A stretch of 23,806 nucleotides of DNA from Oehlia diaphana (taxonomy: Eukaryota; Glomeromycota; Glomeromycetes; Glomerales; Glomeraceae). The notes beneath the pieces are model-generated. The model was given only the letters and a program-made list of their open reading frames with translations. It did no database searches and was not told where the DNA came from. The stretch is taken from contig QZLH01000696.1 of assembly GCA_003833135.1 (NCBI GenBank), forward strand, positions 1 through 23,806, given 5' to 3'. Shown here in pieces: positions 9,534-21,055 of the stretch. A program made the position numbers and the translations under genes. The number at the start of each line of letters is the position of its first letter. Position 1 is the stretch's first letter.

Positions 9534-11093
9534 ATGCTTCAAGTGTCACAGTTAGTTCGATATCCAGTAAATCACAGGATAAATCAAACTCTGGAAATGT
9601 CTACTTCGATCAATGAGTTTAATGATATCCTGAATGCTGAAGTTCATATTGATCTTGATAAGCTGAGAGAATCTTCAAGACATGGTGTTCCCATGGAAAT
9701 TAGAGGAGTAAATATATCATCTTTTGGATTATCCTTTTTTTTTTGAAAAAAAAAATCGATCCATATAAGAAATATTTATATCTATCTCTATATATATGAT
9801 ACTTTATTTTTTCTTTCAATATCTAATTTTTTCGTTTTCTTGTTAAGTTAATATCTGCATGATTTTATTCTTTTCCATTAAAGGATGTTTGGAAGTATCT
9901 ACTCGGAGTAAATCCGGCTGATAGATGTAAGTAAGATTTGATTCAATTGAAAACTTCAATAAACTTTTATTTAACTTTATTTTTAAAACTTGTCAGCGCA
10001 GGAATTGACTAGCGTTAAGATTAAATCTGAAGAATACAACGCTATTGAAAAAGAGTATATAGAAATCAATAAACGCATTCGAGGTGAAGTTGGTCGATAT
10101 CAAAAGATTAAAAATCTCGACGATACCAATGGCTATAAGCAAATCTTTGAAAATGTCATTGGAGCTTATTTGAATCATAATCGAGATGTTGATTATCATC
10201 CAGCTCTTGTTCACTTATGCGCACCGTTTGTTTATTGTATGAAAAATGAATATGAAGTATACTATTGTTTTACAAGGCTCATGTCTACGTTAGGTAATTT
10301 TAATCATTTTGATAATATTGGTTTTTTTAGAGACTTATTTTTTCTAAAAAAAATTCATTTAATTTTTTTTAGACGAATATAATTCGGTTCATAAAATAAA
10401 TGAGCGCGTTGCTAATTTCATGACATTACTTAGAGCTGTTATTCCCGATCTGTAAGTTTCTCCAAAGAATATTTGTTATTATTTTTTATATAATACTTCA
10501 ATTCAAAGTTTTTGATATTTCCAGATGTAATTATTTTGAAGAAGAAGAAGTTGATATTAACGAATGGGCTTCGTCATGGTTACAGAATTTGTTTGCAAAA
10601 GAACTTCAATTTGAAAATTTATTGAGGCTATGGGGTAAGTTATCAAATAAAGATTCATAGGATTTAATTATTGGATTGTAGGAGTTATGATCAATATAAT
10701 TTATCGGTTTATTTTATACAGATACATACTTCTCTATTGATGATCCTATTGGATTTCATCCATACGTGTGTTTAGGTATGTTAAATGTTACATTATCTTC
10801 TTTTTATTCGTACAATCAAGTAAATTAAAGAAATATTTTTATTGTACTTATTTAGCGGTATTAAAAAATGCTAGAGAGAATCTTGAAGACTTGGAGCAAT
10901 CAGAGATCCGAACATCATTACTGAATTTACCTTTAATGGATATGGAGCAAGTATGTAATAAATATTTATTATTTTTTCCTAACAAAGAAAAATTGGGTTT
11001 AACATATAATTTTTTTTTCTCTGTTAGATAATTAATCAAGCCTTCAATATTCATCATGAAATATTGGAAAAACAAATTTCCGATTCTCTTTAA
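9534..11093 (+). CDS. TBC-domain (RabGAP-like) protein lacking usual catalytic fingers
   Basis: Eight exons join in frame: 9534-9707, 9884-9926, 9997-10293, 10373-10451, 10525-10634, 10722-10775, 10856-10950 and 11028-11093 (305 aa). The TBC signature RHGVPMEIRGDVWKYLLG spans about 49-66, and LRLWDTYFS and a helical C-terminal region follow. Classical TBC domains use an Arg finger (IxxDxxR) and a Gln finger (YCQGM). Here the matching segments read INKRIRGEV (about 96-104) and YHPAL (139-143), so both fingers appear absent. I recall fungal homologues with a similar sequence around LxxxNxxVxYxPALVHLC, so this is probably a conserved subfamily and not a decayed gene. It may bind a Rab without normal GAP activity. 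An alternative start is the Met at 9597. All introns are GT..AG. Confidence 0.85.
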
Positions 11094-11891
11094 TATATGC
11101 AAAGCAACTTAAAAATAAAAAAAGCATATGTATAAAAATTAAATTTTTTATTATTTATTTATTTATTTTTTATTACTATTTTAAAAAAAAAAATTTTTTT
11201 TTTAAAAAAAGAATTTTCTATAATATATTAGAATATGCTACAAATTTATAAAAAAGAAAAAAAAAATATTTCACGTTATAGTTTTAAATTAATTATTATT
11301 AATAGAATAACTTTCATATATAGATAAAACCAAACATAGATCGATTTATTATTTAATATAAGAGTTTTTAAAGATCATATAGCTTTTCTCGTTGTCTTTT
11401 TTAATGCGCTAACTTGATTGTGGCAATATCAATAAATCAATCCTTTCTGATTTAGGCAAGTTCAGATTATTATAATACACAGCCAAGTTCCGTTATGAGG
11501 CAACTTTTGGAAGTCGGCAAGTTCTATTTATAGTTTCTTGATCATTCTATAATGTATTTAAAGGGTATTATCAAATTCGGTAATATTATAATCAGTATAA
11601 AGGAAATTTAAGGGGATATTATTAAAAAGTCAATTATTTATTTATATTATGCATATACTATACATATAATGTAATAGATTAACGTTTAAAAATAATTTTA
11701 CAATGGTCACAGGCTCACTGTTGTTTTTATCTTATATTTGCCAAGCAATATTTATATTTTGTATTTGGTAGATTCGAGAGGAAAAAAAAAAATAAATAAA
11801 AGTTTTTCTTTTATTTTATTTTTTTTTTTAACGGAAAATTTTTTTATGCTTTTTTTTTCTTTAAGTTTTATTTTTAAGTTTTTTTTTTAAT
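11094..11891. other. intergenic, TBC 3' end to rhomboid promoter
   Basis: About 0.8 kb, strongly A/T with mixed A- and T-runs. The last ~100 bases before the rhomboid start are almost all T with some A. No coding frame was seen. It should contain the TBC 3' UTR and the rhomboid promoter. Confidence 0.5.
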
Positions 11892-13352
11892 ATGTCTCAA
11901 CAAAAAAATTCTAGTTGGAATAGTTTTTTTCACAGAGATCAATCTCATGACACGACTAATAATAATGCACCTATGGAAGAACCAACGAGATTGTCATATT
12001 TCCCTCACAGACAGGAAGGAAGTTATGGTGACATAGAAAAACAAACTACTAGTAGTAATCCGGGAGACCCTTCTTTCTGGAAAACTCCGGGAAGTGAACA
12101 AGTAAACGTTACACCAAGCGCTCCACCTCCTCCAGAATCACTCTATGAATCTAATACTGAAAGAGAGGAAACGGAAAGTGATGAAGAATATGCAAGAAGA
12201 ATACTTAGAGAAGAACAAGAAAATTATATGAGATATAGTCAAGGTAATATTGGACAACCTGGTAGTAATGTTAGAGGGTCGTATCCAGGTGAAACGGGAG
12301 TACAAGGACCACCACCGACATTATATGATCCTAAACTACCAAAAGCATATATGGATCCCAACGTACAACGGCAATTACAGAAGAAAAGACTCTGGAGACC
12401 ATATTTTACTTATCTTGTCACATTAATACAATTAGTTTTATTAATTTATGAATTCGTATATAATCAAAAAGAAACTGGTAGTTTAATTCAAACTAAACCA
12501 TCCATTAATCCATTGATTGGACCATATGCTTCTCCTACTCTTATTAGATTAGGAGCAAGATTTGTACCATGTATGAAACCCCTTCAATCAATTCCCGCTG
12601 GTGCAATTTTACCTTGTATTGATCAATCATTACCTGATATAACCCAAGGTAAATGTACTTTAGAATCTCTCTGCGGTCTCGGAGGATTTAATAATGGTAA
12701 ACCAAATCAATGGTTTAGATTTATTGCACCAATATTCTTACATGGAGGTGTGGTACATTTTTTATTTAATATAATATTTCAAATACAAACTGGTAGACAA
12801 GTTGAAAGTGATATGGGTTGGTGGCGTTATAGTATAATTTATATGGGCAGTGGTATATTTGGTTTTATATTCGGTGCTAATTTTTCTAATGTTAGTTCAC
12901 CATCATTGGGTGCTAGTGGTTCATTATTTGGTATAATTGGTGTTTTATTATTAGACTTACTACAAAATTGGAAATTGATTGTTAGTCCATGTTGGGAATT
13001 AACTAAATTATTATTAGTTATAATCTTCTCATTTTTACTTGGATTATTACCAGTTATTGATAACTTTTCACATATTGGCGGTTTTATTATGGGTATATTA
13101 TTGGGTTTAGTATTAATGCCTACCATAACTTTTTCCAAAGCTCATAAAAGATTTAATTGGGTATTAAGAATTATAGCTTTACCAATAGCTGCTTTATTGT
13201 TCTACTTTTTAATTACAAATTTCTATAATAATGATGATCCCGCTCAATCTTGTCCTTGGTGTAAGTATTTAGATTGCGCTCCTATTGCTGGTTGGTGTGA
13301 TATTGCTGGTATACAAAATGCAACCACTACAATTAATCCCAATAATCCTTAA
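11892..13352 (+). CDS. rhomboid-family intramembrane serine protease
   Basis: A single uninterrupted frame of 486 aa, the only intron-free gene here. The first ~165 residues are disordered, acidic and Pro/Gly-rich, and likely cytosolic. A membrane span (about 170-190) leads to a large loop, then the rhomboid core. HGGVVHFLFN (284-293) is the conserved His/Asn helix, GASG contains the nucleophile S342, and SHIGGF contains the catalytic partner H394. The dyad and supporting residues are intact, so an active protease is expected. Four Cys sit in the first loop (227, 242, 255, 261) and four in the tail after the last span (454, 457, 462, 469), suggesting disulfides on the luminal/outer side. The layout fits a secretory-pathway rhomboid of the 6+1 type rather than a mitochondrial PARL type. 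The substrate is unknown. Confidence 0.93.
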   Translation: MSQQKNSSWNSFFHRDQSHDTTNNNAPMEEPTRLSYFPHRQEGSYGDIEKQTTSSNPGDPSFWKTPGSEQVNVTPSAPPPPESLYESNTEREETESDEEYARRILREEQENYMRYSQGNIGQPGSNVRGSYPGETGVQGPPPTLYDPKLPKAYMDPNVQRQLQKKRLWRPYFTYLVTLIQLVLLIYEFVYNQKETGSLIQTKPSINPLIGPYASPTLIRLGARFVPCMKPLQSIPAGAILPCIDQSLPDITQGKCTLESLCGLGGFNNGKPNQWFRFIAPIFLHGGVVHFLFNIIFQIQTGRQVESDMGWWRYSIIYMGSGIFGFIFGANFSNVSSPSLGASGSLFGIIGVLLLDLLQNWKLIVSPCWELTKLLLVIIFSFLLGLLPVIDNFSHIGGFIMGILLGLVLMPTITFSKAHKRFNWVLRIIALPIAALLFYFLITNFYNNDDPAQSCPWCKYLDCAPIAGWCDIAGIQNATTTINPNNP

Positions 13353-13959
13353 AAGACGAGTTAATAATATTAAAAGAACGAAATAGAAAATTAAATTTAT
13401 GTTTTAAAATTCTTTTTGAAACATTTTAAAAATTATTTTGAGAATTAGAATATCATCATCAGAATATTTTTTTGTCATTTTAAAACAAATAGGGAACTTT
13501 TTTTATTATTATTATCAAATATTTAGTAATTATAATATGTCCTTAGCTTTTTTTTTTATTGATGATTGATTGAAAGAAATGTTTTAAACCCAATTTATTT
13601 AATCAAATTTCAAACATTTGTCAATCTTTTTTATAAAAAGAACACGAAAGAAATCAATTTAATTTTTTTTGTATAGCTTCTTTTTTTTTTCTTTTTGTTT
13701 ATTAAAAAATTTCTCTTATATATATATATATATAAGGGATATATTTACAAAAGATTTATCTATCTAAAAAAAAAAAAAAAAATTTTTAAAAAAAAAAAAC
13801 ATAAAAAATTAAAAAAAAAAAAAATTCAAAAAAAAAAAAAAAAAAAAATCTTGTAAGAAAATCAACCTCTAAAATTTCATACAAATCAAATTCCTATATA
13901 TGAAAAAAAAATGAAGGCATATATAAAATCATCATCAAGATGATTGAAAGCGAAAAAGA

Positions 13960-14019
<60 letters not shown>

Positions 14020-14620
14020 TAAAAAAAAATATATATATATATATATTACTATAATTAAATAAATATATAAAATAATGAAAAAAAATACAACCGCTCAGTA
14101 TCCATTATTTCTATTTCCTTCACTCGATTAAAAATAAATAAATAATAAAAAAATTAACTCATAAAAAAATATATATATGATTTAAACTTTTTTTTGGTGA
14201 AATATTACAAAATTAATATTTATATTTATATATATATACAACTTATTCGAAGAAAAAGTTGTTTTCTTTTTTTTTTTGTGCCAATTAAACACTTTACATA
14301 CAAAAATATAATAATAAAAAACCCAACCCATGAAATATATATATGATGCAGGTTTATAAAAAAGAAATATTACAAATATTCAGAGAAAAAGAAACCTAAT
14401 ATCTAATAAAATAATAAAATAATAATAATATAATAATAATAATATAAAATAATAAAAAGTAACGCTAAAAAATTACGATATCTTTTTTCTCTGAATAAAA
14501 TTCTATTAAATTTTTATCCCAATATATAATATAAAATAGTCTAGATAACCTTTACCATTCTCGCGTTATATCTTTAATTATCCATCATTATAAAATACAC
14601 AGTCCTCCATATGATTCCAT
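13353..14620. other. A/T-tract-rich convergent spacer
   Basis: About 1.27 kb between the stop codons of two convergent genes (rhomboid and the Cid1-like polymerase). It is dominated by poly-A runs, TA and TAA/TTA microsatellites and is otherwise featureless. It should include both 3' UTRs. No coding frame is supported. Confidence 0.65.
13766..14045. repeat. cluster of poly-A / T runs and TA microsatellite
   Basis: A17-T5-A12 begins at 13766, further A runs fill 13811-13848, and A28-T6-A25 lies at about 13961-14019, ending in a (TA)n run to 14045. Run lengths are likely to be unreliable in the assembly. Confidence 0.85.
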
Positions 14621-17600
14621 TTATTGTTGTTGAAATGCAACGTTTTGTTTGGGACATGAAGGTTGTTTTTTATGACCTTTTCCTTTACTACTATTATTGC
14701 TCTGTCCGTTTTGACCCACTTTTTTGTTTTGTCGTTCTTGAACTGATCCCTCCTGCGAGTATTGCAGTTGATAACTAACACCATCTTCCTTATTTTCAGC
14801 CTTGACGCCAGTACGATTCTTATTACTCCGTCTTTTGTTATTTCCACCACCATTCTTGTTAAAATTCTTTATTTGTGAATTAGGATTATTATTACTACCA
14901 TCAAAAGGCTTATAGTTACTTCCAGTTATTGGCTTATGTGAATTAGCATTGTTGTTGTTTTGATTTTTCATATAATTATTATTATAATTATTATTAGAAT
15001 TTGGGCAATTCGAGCGCAAAAAATTGTTATTTGAGTTATTACTATTCACACTTCGATTATTGCCACCATTTGCTAATTTCATCCCATTATTCGTATTACT
15101 GTTACCGTTTGTTGTCTTATTATAATAATGTCCGTTTGAACTCTTCCAGCTATTAGAGCTATTACTATTGTAGCTATAGCTTTTGAAGCTGCCATTACTG
15201 CTATTATGACCTTTATATCCATTTATATCATTGTTTAAATTATAATCGTTGCCATGTTGTCCTTGTCCTCCTTGTCCTTGATTAATATAAGGCGGTATGA
15301 ATGGCACTTCTTGGAGGTTAGAATCGTTGTAACTTAAAGCCGTTGTCATAGAAGAGTTGTTCGTGGTGGTGTTCGTTCGGAAATTTCCATTTACAGAATT
15401 ATTATAACCGTTCGTATTATTGTTGTTTAAGTGCTTCCTCCTTTTACTATTGCTATTATTATTATTCGACTTATTCTGATGATTTTGTTGATAATTGTTC
15501 TGATTACTACTAGTTTTCTGATAATTATTCTTTGTACAGTTACTACTATAACTAGTATTACTAGTATTACTAGTATTACCACTTGTTTGACTATTTGAAC
15601 CATCAGACGATGATTGATGTGACATTCGTCTTTGGTATTGAGTCGACCCATCGCTCGATTGTCTATTGTATAACTGATGATACATTGAATACGAAGCAGT
15701 CAAAGTAGTGCTACCACTATTAGACGGTGGTATTGAATTAGATGAAAAGCTATCATCAACTTTATCATTATTGCATGAATAATTATTATTATTGAAATCG
15801 GCATTTCCAGTAGGCTTCTGATACTGTCGTGGTGGCTGCGTATGTTTATTAAAGCGATTCTTATTACTCGATTTATTAATCGATCTTGGGCTTGAGATAG
15901 CATTAGAACGGTCAAAATTTGAATTTGAAGATAAATCATCAATTATTGGTTCCTCTACTTGTTTTGAGTTGTACCCATTTTTATTCAAATGTGATTTGTA
16001 ATAAGGCCTCTTCTCAGAATCATGAACAAAAGATTTTTGATCCGAATCGCTATGAATATTAGGATGACGTGAATAACCATTATTATTATTATATTTATTA
16101 TTATTATCCGAGTCATATGTAATCATATTTTGTAAATAAAAAATCTTTTGGTCAGAATAAGAAGGTTGTAAACGTGCCGCCGAACCTTTCTTATTATGTG
16201 AACTATTTTTGGGTTGATTTTGATTCGGAATTGAATCAACATATCTTACAAACCCTTCATGTTCAGAATCCTGAGATTGTCCGTAATTATGGGACTGATC
16301 ATCGTTCCTTTTCTTTGAATATAAACTATTTTTTTGCTTTGATTGAGAACGCAGTTGTTCATCATCTTTCGGTACATTATGATGATTATAACGTTTATTT
16401 TGATATTGAAGATTATCAAATTGTTTTCGTGTTGAGCTATCGTTATTCTCATAATGATAGTAAACTGATACTGGAGTAGACTCTTCACTACCGTTATAAT
16501 GACTGGTATGCCTCAATGGAGAAACGCTATCGAATCTACGCATACTAGATCCATCTTCCTCACCATCTTGAAGATCATTATTTTTCCCGTTCATATCATG
16601 AAGATTGTCTGTAGTATTACTCAAGCAATTATTCTGCCCGTTCTGCTGATGATATTTCGGATAATAATTTCTTCGATTTGGCTTCCACATAGGATTGTTT
16701 TTATTGTTACGTTTTGATAGTTGTTTGTAACGAGAAGTTGGATAAAAGTGATTGTTATTGATGTTATGATTTAAAGGAAATTGGTACTGTTCACATAATT
16801 TTTCTAAGCAGGCAGAATCATAAAGAATTTCATAAGCCCTTCGAAATTCTTCTATTAACCCATTGACGCTAACGTCATCAGCACTGTTTCCTAAATTTCT
16901 TGCTGTATTAAAGGGTTCTTCGACACATAACATTTTCCAGCCTTTACATGTATCCCAACCTTTTTCTGCTTTTGTAAGGTATTTGCCTTGTCGTAGAGAT
17001 ATAACGTGTTCATCATAATTAAATTCAAATGCCATACTATTAAGAAAAAGCAAATGATTAACAAAAAATTTCATCATCAAAAAAAAAAAGAGGGAAAAAA
17101 TCATATACATAAATACACATATACAAATATGTGAATAAAAGCTCACCGTCTGAAAAACGCAAACAATAGACCACCTATGGTTTCTTTGTTTTTTGAACCA
17201 AATTGCGATAAAGTATCCACATCTTCATAAAATGATGCATCTTCGCCGTTTACCATTATTGGATCAATATCTTTATGTGGTATCTGATGAAGAATTGGTA
17301 ATATCGGTGGATCTCGCATTTGGAGGAAATTCAAAATTATGCATGTCCAAGTGTATGTAGATATGGTACCACCTTTCGCTGAAAAGAAAAAAAGAAAAGA
17401 AGAATATATATAACAGTATAAACATTGTAAAATTGAATATTTTTAAATTTGGATATTAGATTTAATTTACCTGCATCGTTTAAAACTCTTTTTCGTGCCC
17501 AATGTTTTACGATCATTGCCAATGGTTGTACTCTTGGATCAATGCTTACATATTTCCGTATTAAGCGTGTGTTATGTAAAGCCAAAGTATTGTTGACATT

Positions 17601-18659
17601 TATATCACAGGCCAAATCTCTATCAAAATAAATAAATAAATAAAAAATAAACAAAATAAAAAATAAATCAAAAATTAATTGTTTAATAAAAGAGATAAAT
17701 TGTAATCACGAGCAAACATCAGTACTTACAGATTATGATCAAATAACCTTACAATAGGTACTTTAGCTTTGGATACGATCTGTTCTACTTTCATGTCTTT
17801 ATTATTGAAGAGGAAAAAAAAAAAAAAAAAAGTTTTTTTTCATAAATATATCTATTTCATTTCAACCGATAATACATCAATCGTCAAATAATAAAAAACA
17901 ATTACGTTTCTTTAAACAATCAGATAAAACATGTATGTTTTTTAGTCCATTCCATTGTGTTGTGACGCATAAATCTACATCAGATTGTGTTGTTCCGAGT
18001 TCATTCATGGAGGAACTTTATAAAATCAAATAAAACAGGAACAAAAAAATTTAATTAATATATATATATACATATATAATAAAAACAACATTTCTTCATA
18101 TTCGAATGACAAAATTGAGAATTATGATAAAAGTTTTAAAAGATATCTACCCAAACATATGTACTTCTATTTCTTTATTTGGGAATTCATCGTTTAATAC
18201 TTTTTTAACATTATCGGCGAGTTCTTTTCGTTTTTCGTGAGACTCCTTTGTTGGGAGTAATGACTTTTTTTTTATAAATATATATAGAAATAAAAACAAG
18301 AATTTGAGTGAAAAAAAAAATCATTATTATTGTTGATAGAGTTCATTCATATATATAACATACACACATATATATGCATGTATGTATGTTTTATTATTAT
18401 ATTTTTAATTCATTTTGAACACCGTTAAACTTTTTTTTCCTTACAAACTTGAAAACTTTTAAATAAATTAATATACCTTATGAAGTATCGACATATCTGT
18501 TGAGAGCTTTTTTTCTTTTTCGAAGTCTAATATTATGGGGTGCTCGTCCATTCCACCCAAACGTTTTCCTGTTTCGTTGGTATTTCTACTAACGAGAGCA
18601 GACTCAGAGTCCTGCTCTGACTGATGGTAGAAGCGAGGGTTTCGTAGATAATTACTCAT
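14621..18659 (-). CDS. Cid1/Trf4-type nucleotidyltransferase (terminal uridylyl/poly(A) polymerase) with giant Asn/Ser-rich tail
   Basis: Seven exons join in frame: 18477-18659, 18151-18263, 17906-18015, 17730-17796, 17471-17619, 17147-17378 and 14621-17036 (1089 aa). The catalytic half carries GSSMNELGTTQSDVDLC, with D111 and D113 as metal ligands and D163 (LDLACDI) as the likely third. VKHWARKR, GGTISTYTW, and the PAP-associated region with GGLLFAFFRR and EEPFNTARNLGNSADD follow. Such enzymes add U or A to RNA 3' ends; the sequence alone does not decide which. From about residue 370 to the end, roughly 720 aa, the protein is Asn/Ser/Tyr/Gln-rich and basic in patches, far longer than typical Cid1 (about 400 aa). 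The exon 2 acceptor follows an A-run and is weak, but it restores frame. The tail sits in one 2.4 kb exon. Confidence 0.9.
15551..15577 (-). repeat. 9-bp tandem repeat encoding Asn-Thr-Ser
   Basis: Three perfect copies of ACTAGTATT (plus strand) inside the polymerase tail. On the coding strand they give repeated NTS, showing the tail grows by in-frame slippage. Confidence 0.9.
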
Positions 18660-21055
18660 GATAACATAAATATGTTATATCGTGCGTGTGAAAAGTGTTA
18701 TTATAAAAAGTAAAAAAAAGTAATGTCGTTTGTTATAAATAGAAAAAAAATGAATGGTAAATTTTACAAATACACAGGTCGGATAGTTGTTTTTTTTTTT
18801 TTTGTAAATGACAATTTCTTAACAGATAAAATTTTAAGTGTAATTTGTAAACGTAAAATGAAAAATTTTGCTAGTTTCTAGTTTCTGCCCGAAAAAAAAA
18901 AAAAAAATGTTGAGCACTTCTAATAATTTATGTACGACCCTACACCTGTATACTATGAGAAAAATGCAGTATAATCAGGAAAAAAAAAACAAATTCCATT
19001 TATAAAAATTAAGGTTTCACAGTTTCACTTTTTCATTTAGATACAACACCAAAATGGGTTTTTTAGAAATACGTCAGAACTTTACGGTTAACATTTTTGA
19101 AATTAAAACCTGTTTATTAATACTTTTAGTTATCGCGGGACCCTCTATTTGATTAAAATATGTGAATATGTAGATCCTGAATAAATTCACCAAATAACCT
19201 ATGCAAATTCTGTATAAATAAATATTACGTCAAAATATTAAAAGAAATCAGCACAATGTACTCGAATAAGTCTGGATTTGGAAATTTCTTTTTTATCAAT
19301 GATTAAGTTATTTTTTATATAATATATTATTTTGATACTAAAAGGTAAAAAATGTATTGTAATATAATAATTCTTGTGTCACGCAACAAAGGCTACATTA
19401 TTATTACTACATTGCGTTAATAGAAAAAGATTTTTTTTAGTGGGAAAAAAAAAAGGAAAATAAGGTTTTTTTCATCGTGACCACCTGTCACTCGAACGCC
19501 TAATTGCTTTATTTCTTTCGGATGAATTAATTGTGTATGTTTGACGCTCATTCATCATTATATTGTTTCGTGCAACGGTGAGATATATTTTGACATCTCT
19601 TTAACGTATGTTACTGCGCCATGTAAGTAATTTATTTAGATTAATTACCCGGGGTTTCATTCTTTTTGGAACTTTTCTCGTTGATAGTCATGCAAAAAGA
19701 ATTGTAACAATTACCGGCGTTTTGTTCCAATCTCCGATAATCATATGAAACGTTTTTTTATTGGAGATATCGACAGATCTATGCATAATAATCTTCATAA
19801 TACGCAGCATTTTTTTTTTTTTTTTTTTTTGATTATAGATCGGGTTTGTTACATTCAAGTAAATATCAACCTTTGACTATTATTTATTTGTTTAATCCTC
19901 ATTGTCTAACTTTATTACGATAAAATCATATGATACAGGAAATGTCTAAATTTACATTTTAATAAGACTATAAAAATCAATTATCCAAAAACGGAGTTTG
20001 ATTGAAATCTCATATGATTCAATTCAATGCTTCCTAAAATACTAAATTAATGAAATTATCGAATTTAACTCTTAGCATTTATAATTTTATATCTTAGTAT
20101 TTTTAATATATGCTATACTATATATTAAATATACATACTGTATATATAAAATAATATAGTAAATATCTGATAGTAGTTTTAATTTTTTTAATTTAAAAAA
20201 GTTTTTATTATAATTTTATAATTAATTTTGATAAAAGTAAACTTTATATATTAAAATATTAAAATAATGTCATTTTACTAGCTTAAAGAGTATAATTTGC
20301 TGCAAATTAATCAACAATTTTTTATAAAATTATTTATTGCTTAATTAAATATGATCTACTTAATATATGGTTGATTGATTGTACAATTATAACTTTAAAA
20401 TGCAAAAAAAGTTTAGATATTAATCATATATAGAATTAGATGATTTTATATAAACTAAACCATATAAAATAAAATTATAATTTGTTAATAAATTAAACAA
20501 TATATTTTATTATATATTTTATTATTAATGATGTAAAATATACTATTTTAAATTAATTTAATTAAAATCTTCCTATTATTAACATTAAATACCAAATAGT
20601 AGAAATTTATCAATTGATATATAAGAAAGCATACAGTATAAGTAATGGTATATATTTCCAGTTAACTATAAAATAATCAAAATAATTTTAAAAAAGTTTT
20701 TAATAGTAATATTTTGATTATTAACTTTATTAATTATATTTTTATTATATTTATTTTCCATTTGTTTAAAATTTATAATTATATAATATTACAATAATTT
20801 CAAAAAACCAATATAATTTATATATTTAAATATAATAATTTAATGCAAAATATTATATTTATTTCATATAAATATAATTAATTTACATTTTTTTATTAGT
20901 ATTAACCCTTATAGCTATTATGTTATTATTACTTAAAATATTACCTATGATTTATTTTTACATAAATTTTGTGGTTAAAAAATTATACGCACAATAACAT
21001 TATCTCAAGTCTTAACAGGTTTTATTATCTAATATAATTTATATTTTTGTTTTTT
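18660..21055. other. long intergenic region with AT-rich island
   Basis: About 2.4 kb between the polymerase start and the OST5 stop, both minus strand, so it holds the polymerase promoter and the OST5 3' UTR. From about 19470 to 19790 base composition is more balanced, with no long frame and no RNA fold I recognise. From about 20030 to 21050 it is nearly pure A/T. No gene is supported. Confidence 0.5.
20030..21050. other. extreme AT-rich island
   Basis: About 1 kb composed almost wholly of A and T in mixed order, unlike the homopolymer spacers elsewhere. It has scattered short ATATATTA/TAATATAT inverted motifs. No ORF, tRNA or mitochondrial gene was recognised in it. Confidence 0.6.

Noticed and set aside
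10331..10372. Earlier acceptor for TBC exon 4 at the first TTTTTTTAG (ending 10330)
   Set aside because: It gives the wrong frame; the acceptor ending at 10372 yields DEYNSVHKINERV.
12839..13138. Minus-strand ORF of 99 aa
   Set aside because: It lies wholly inside the rhomboid core on the opposite strand, and its Asn/Ile/Pro-rich composition is a shadow of that gene.
16174..16479. Plus-strand ORF of 101 aa and other frames inside 14621-17036
   Set aside because: They are antisense or shifted readings of the Asn-rich repeat exon; low-complexity DNA leaves many chance open frames.
20030..21050. Mitochondrial DNA insertion
   Set aside because: No mitochondrial gene, tRNA or conserved reading frame was recognised; AT content alone is not evidence.
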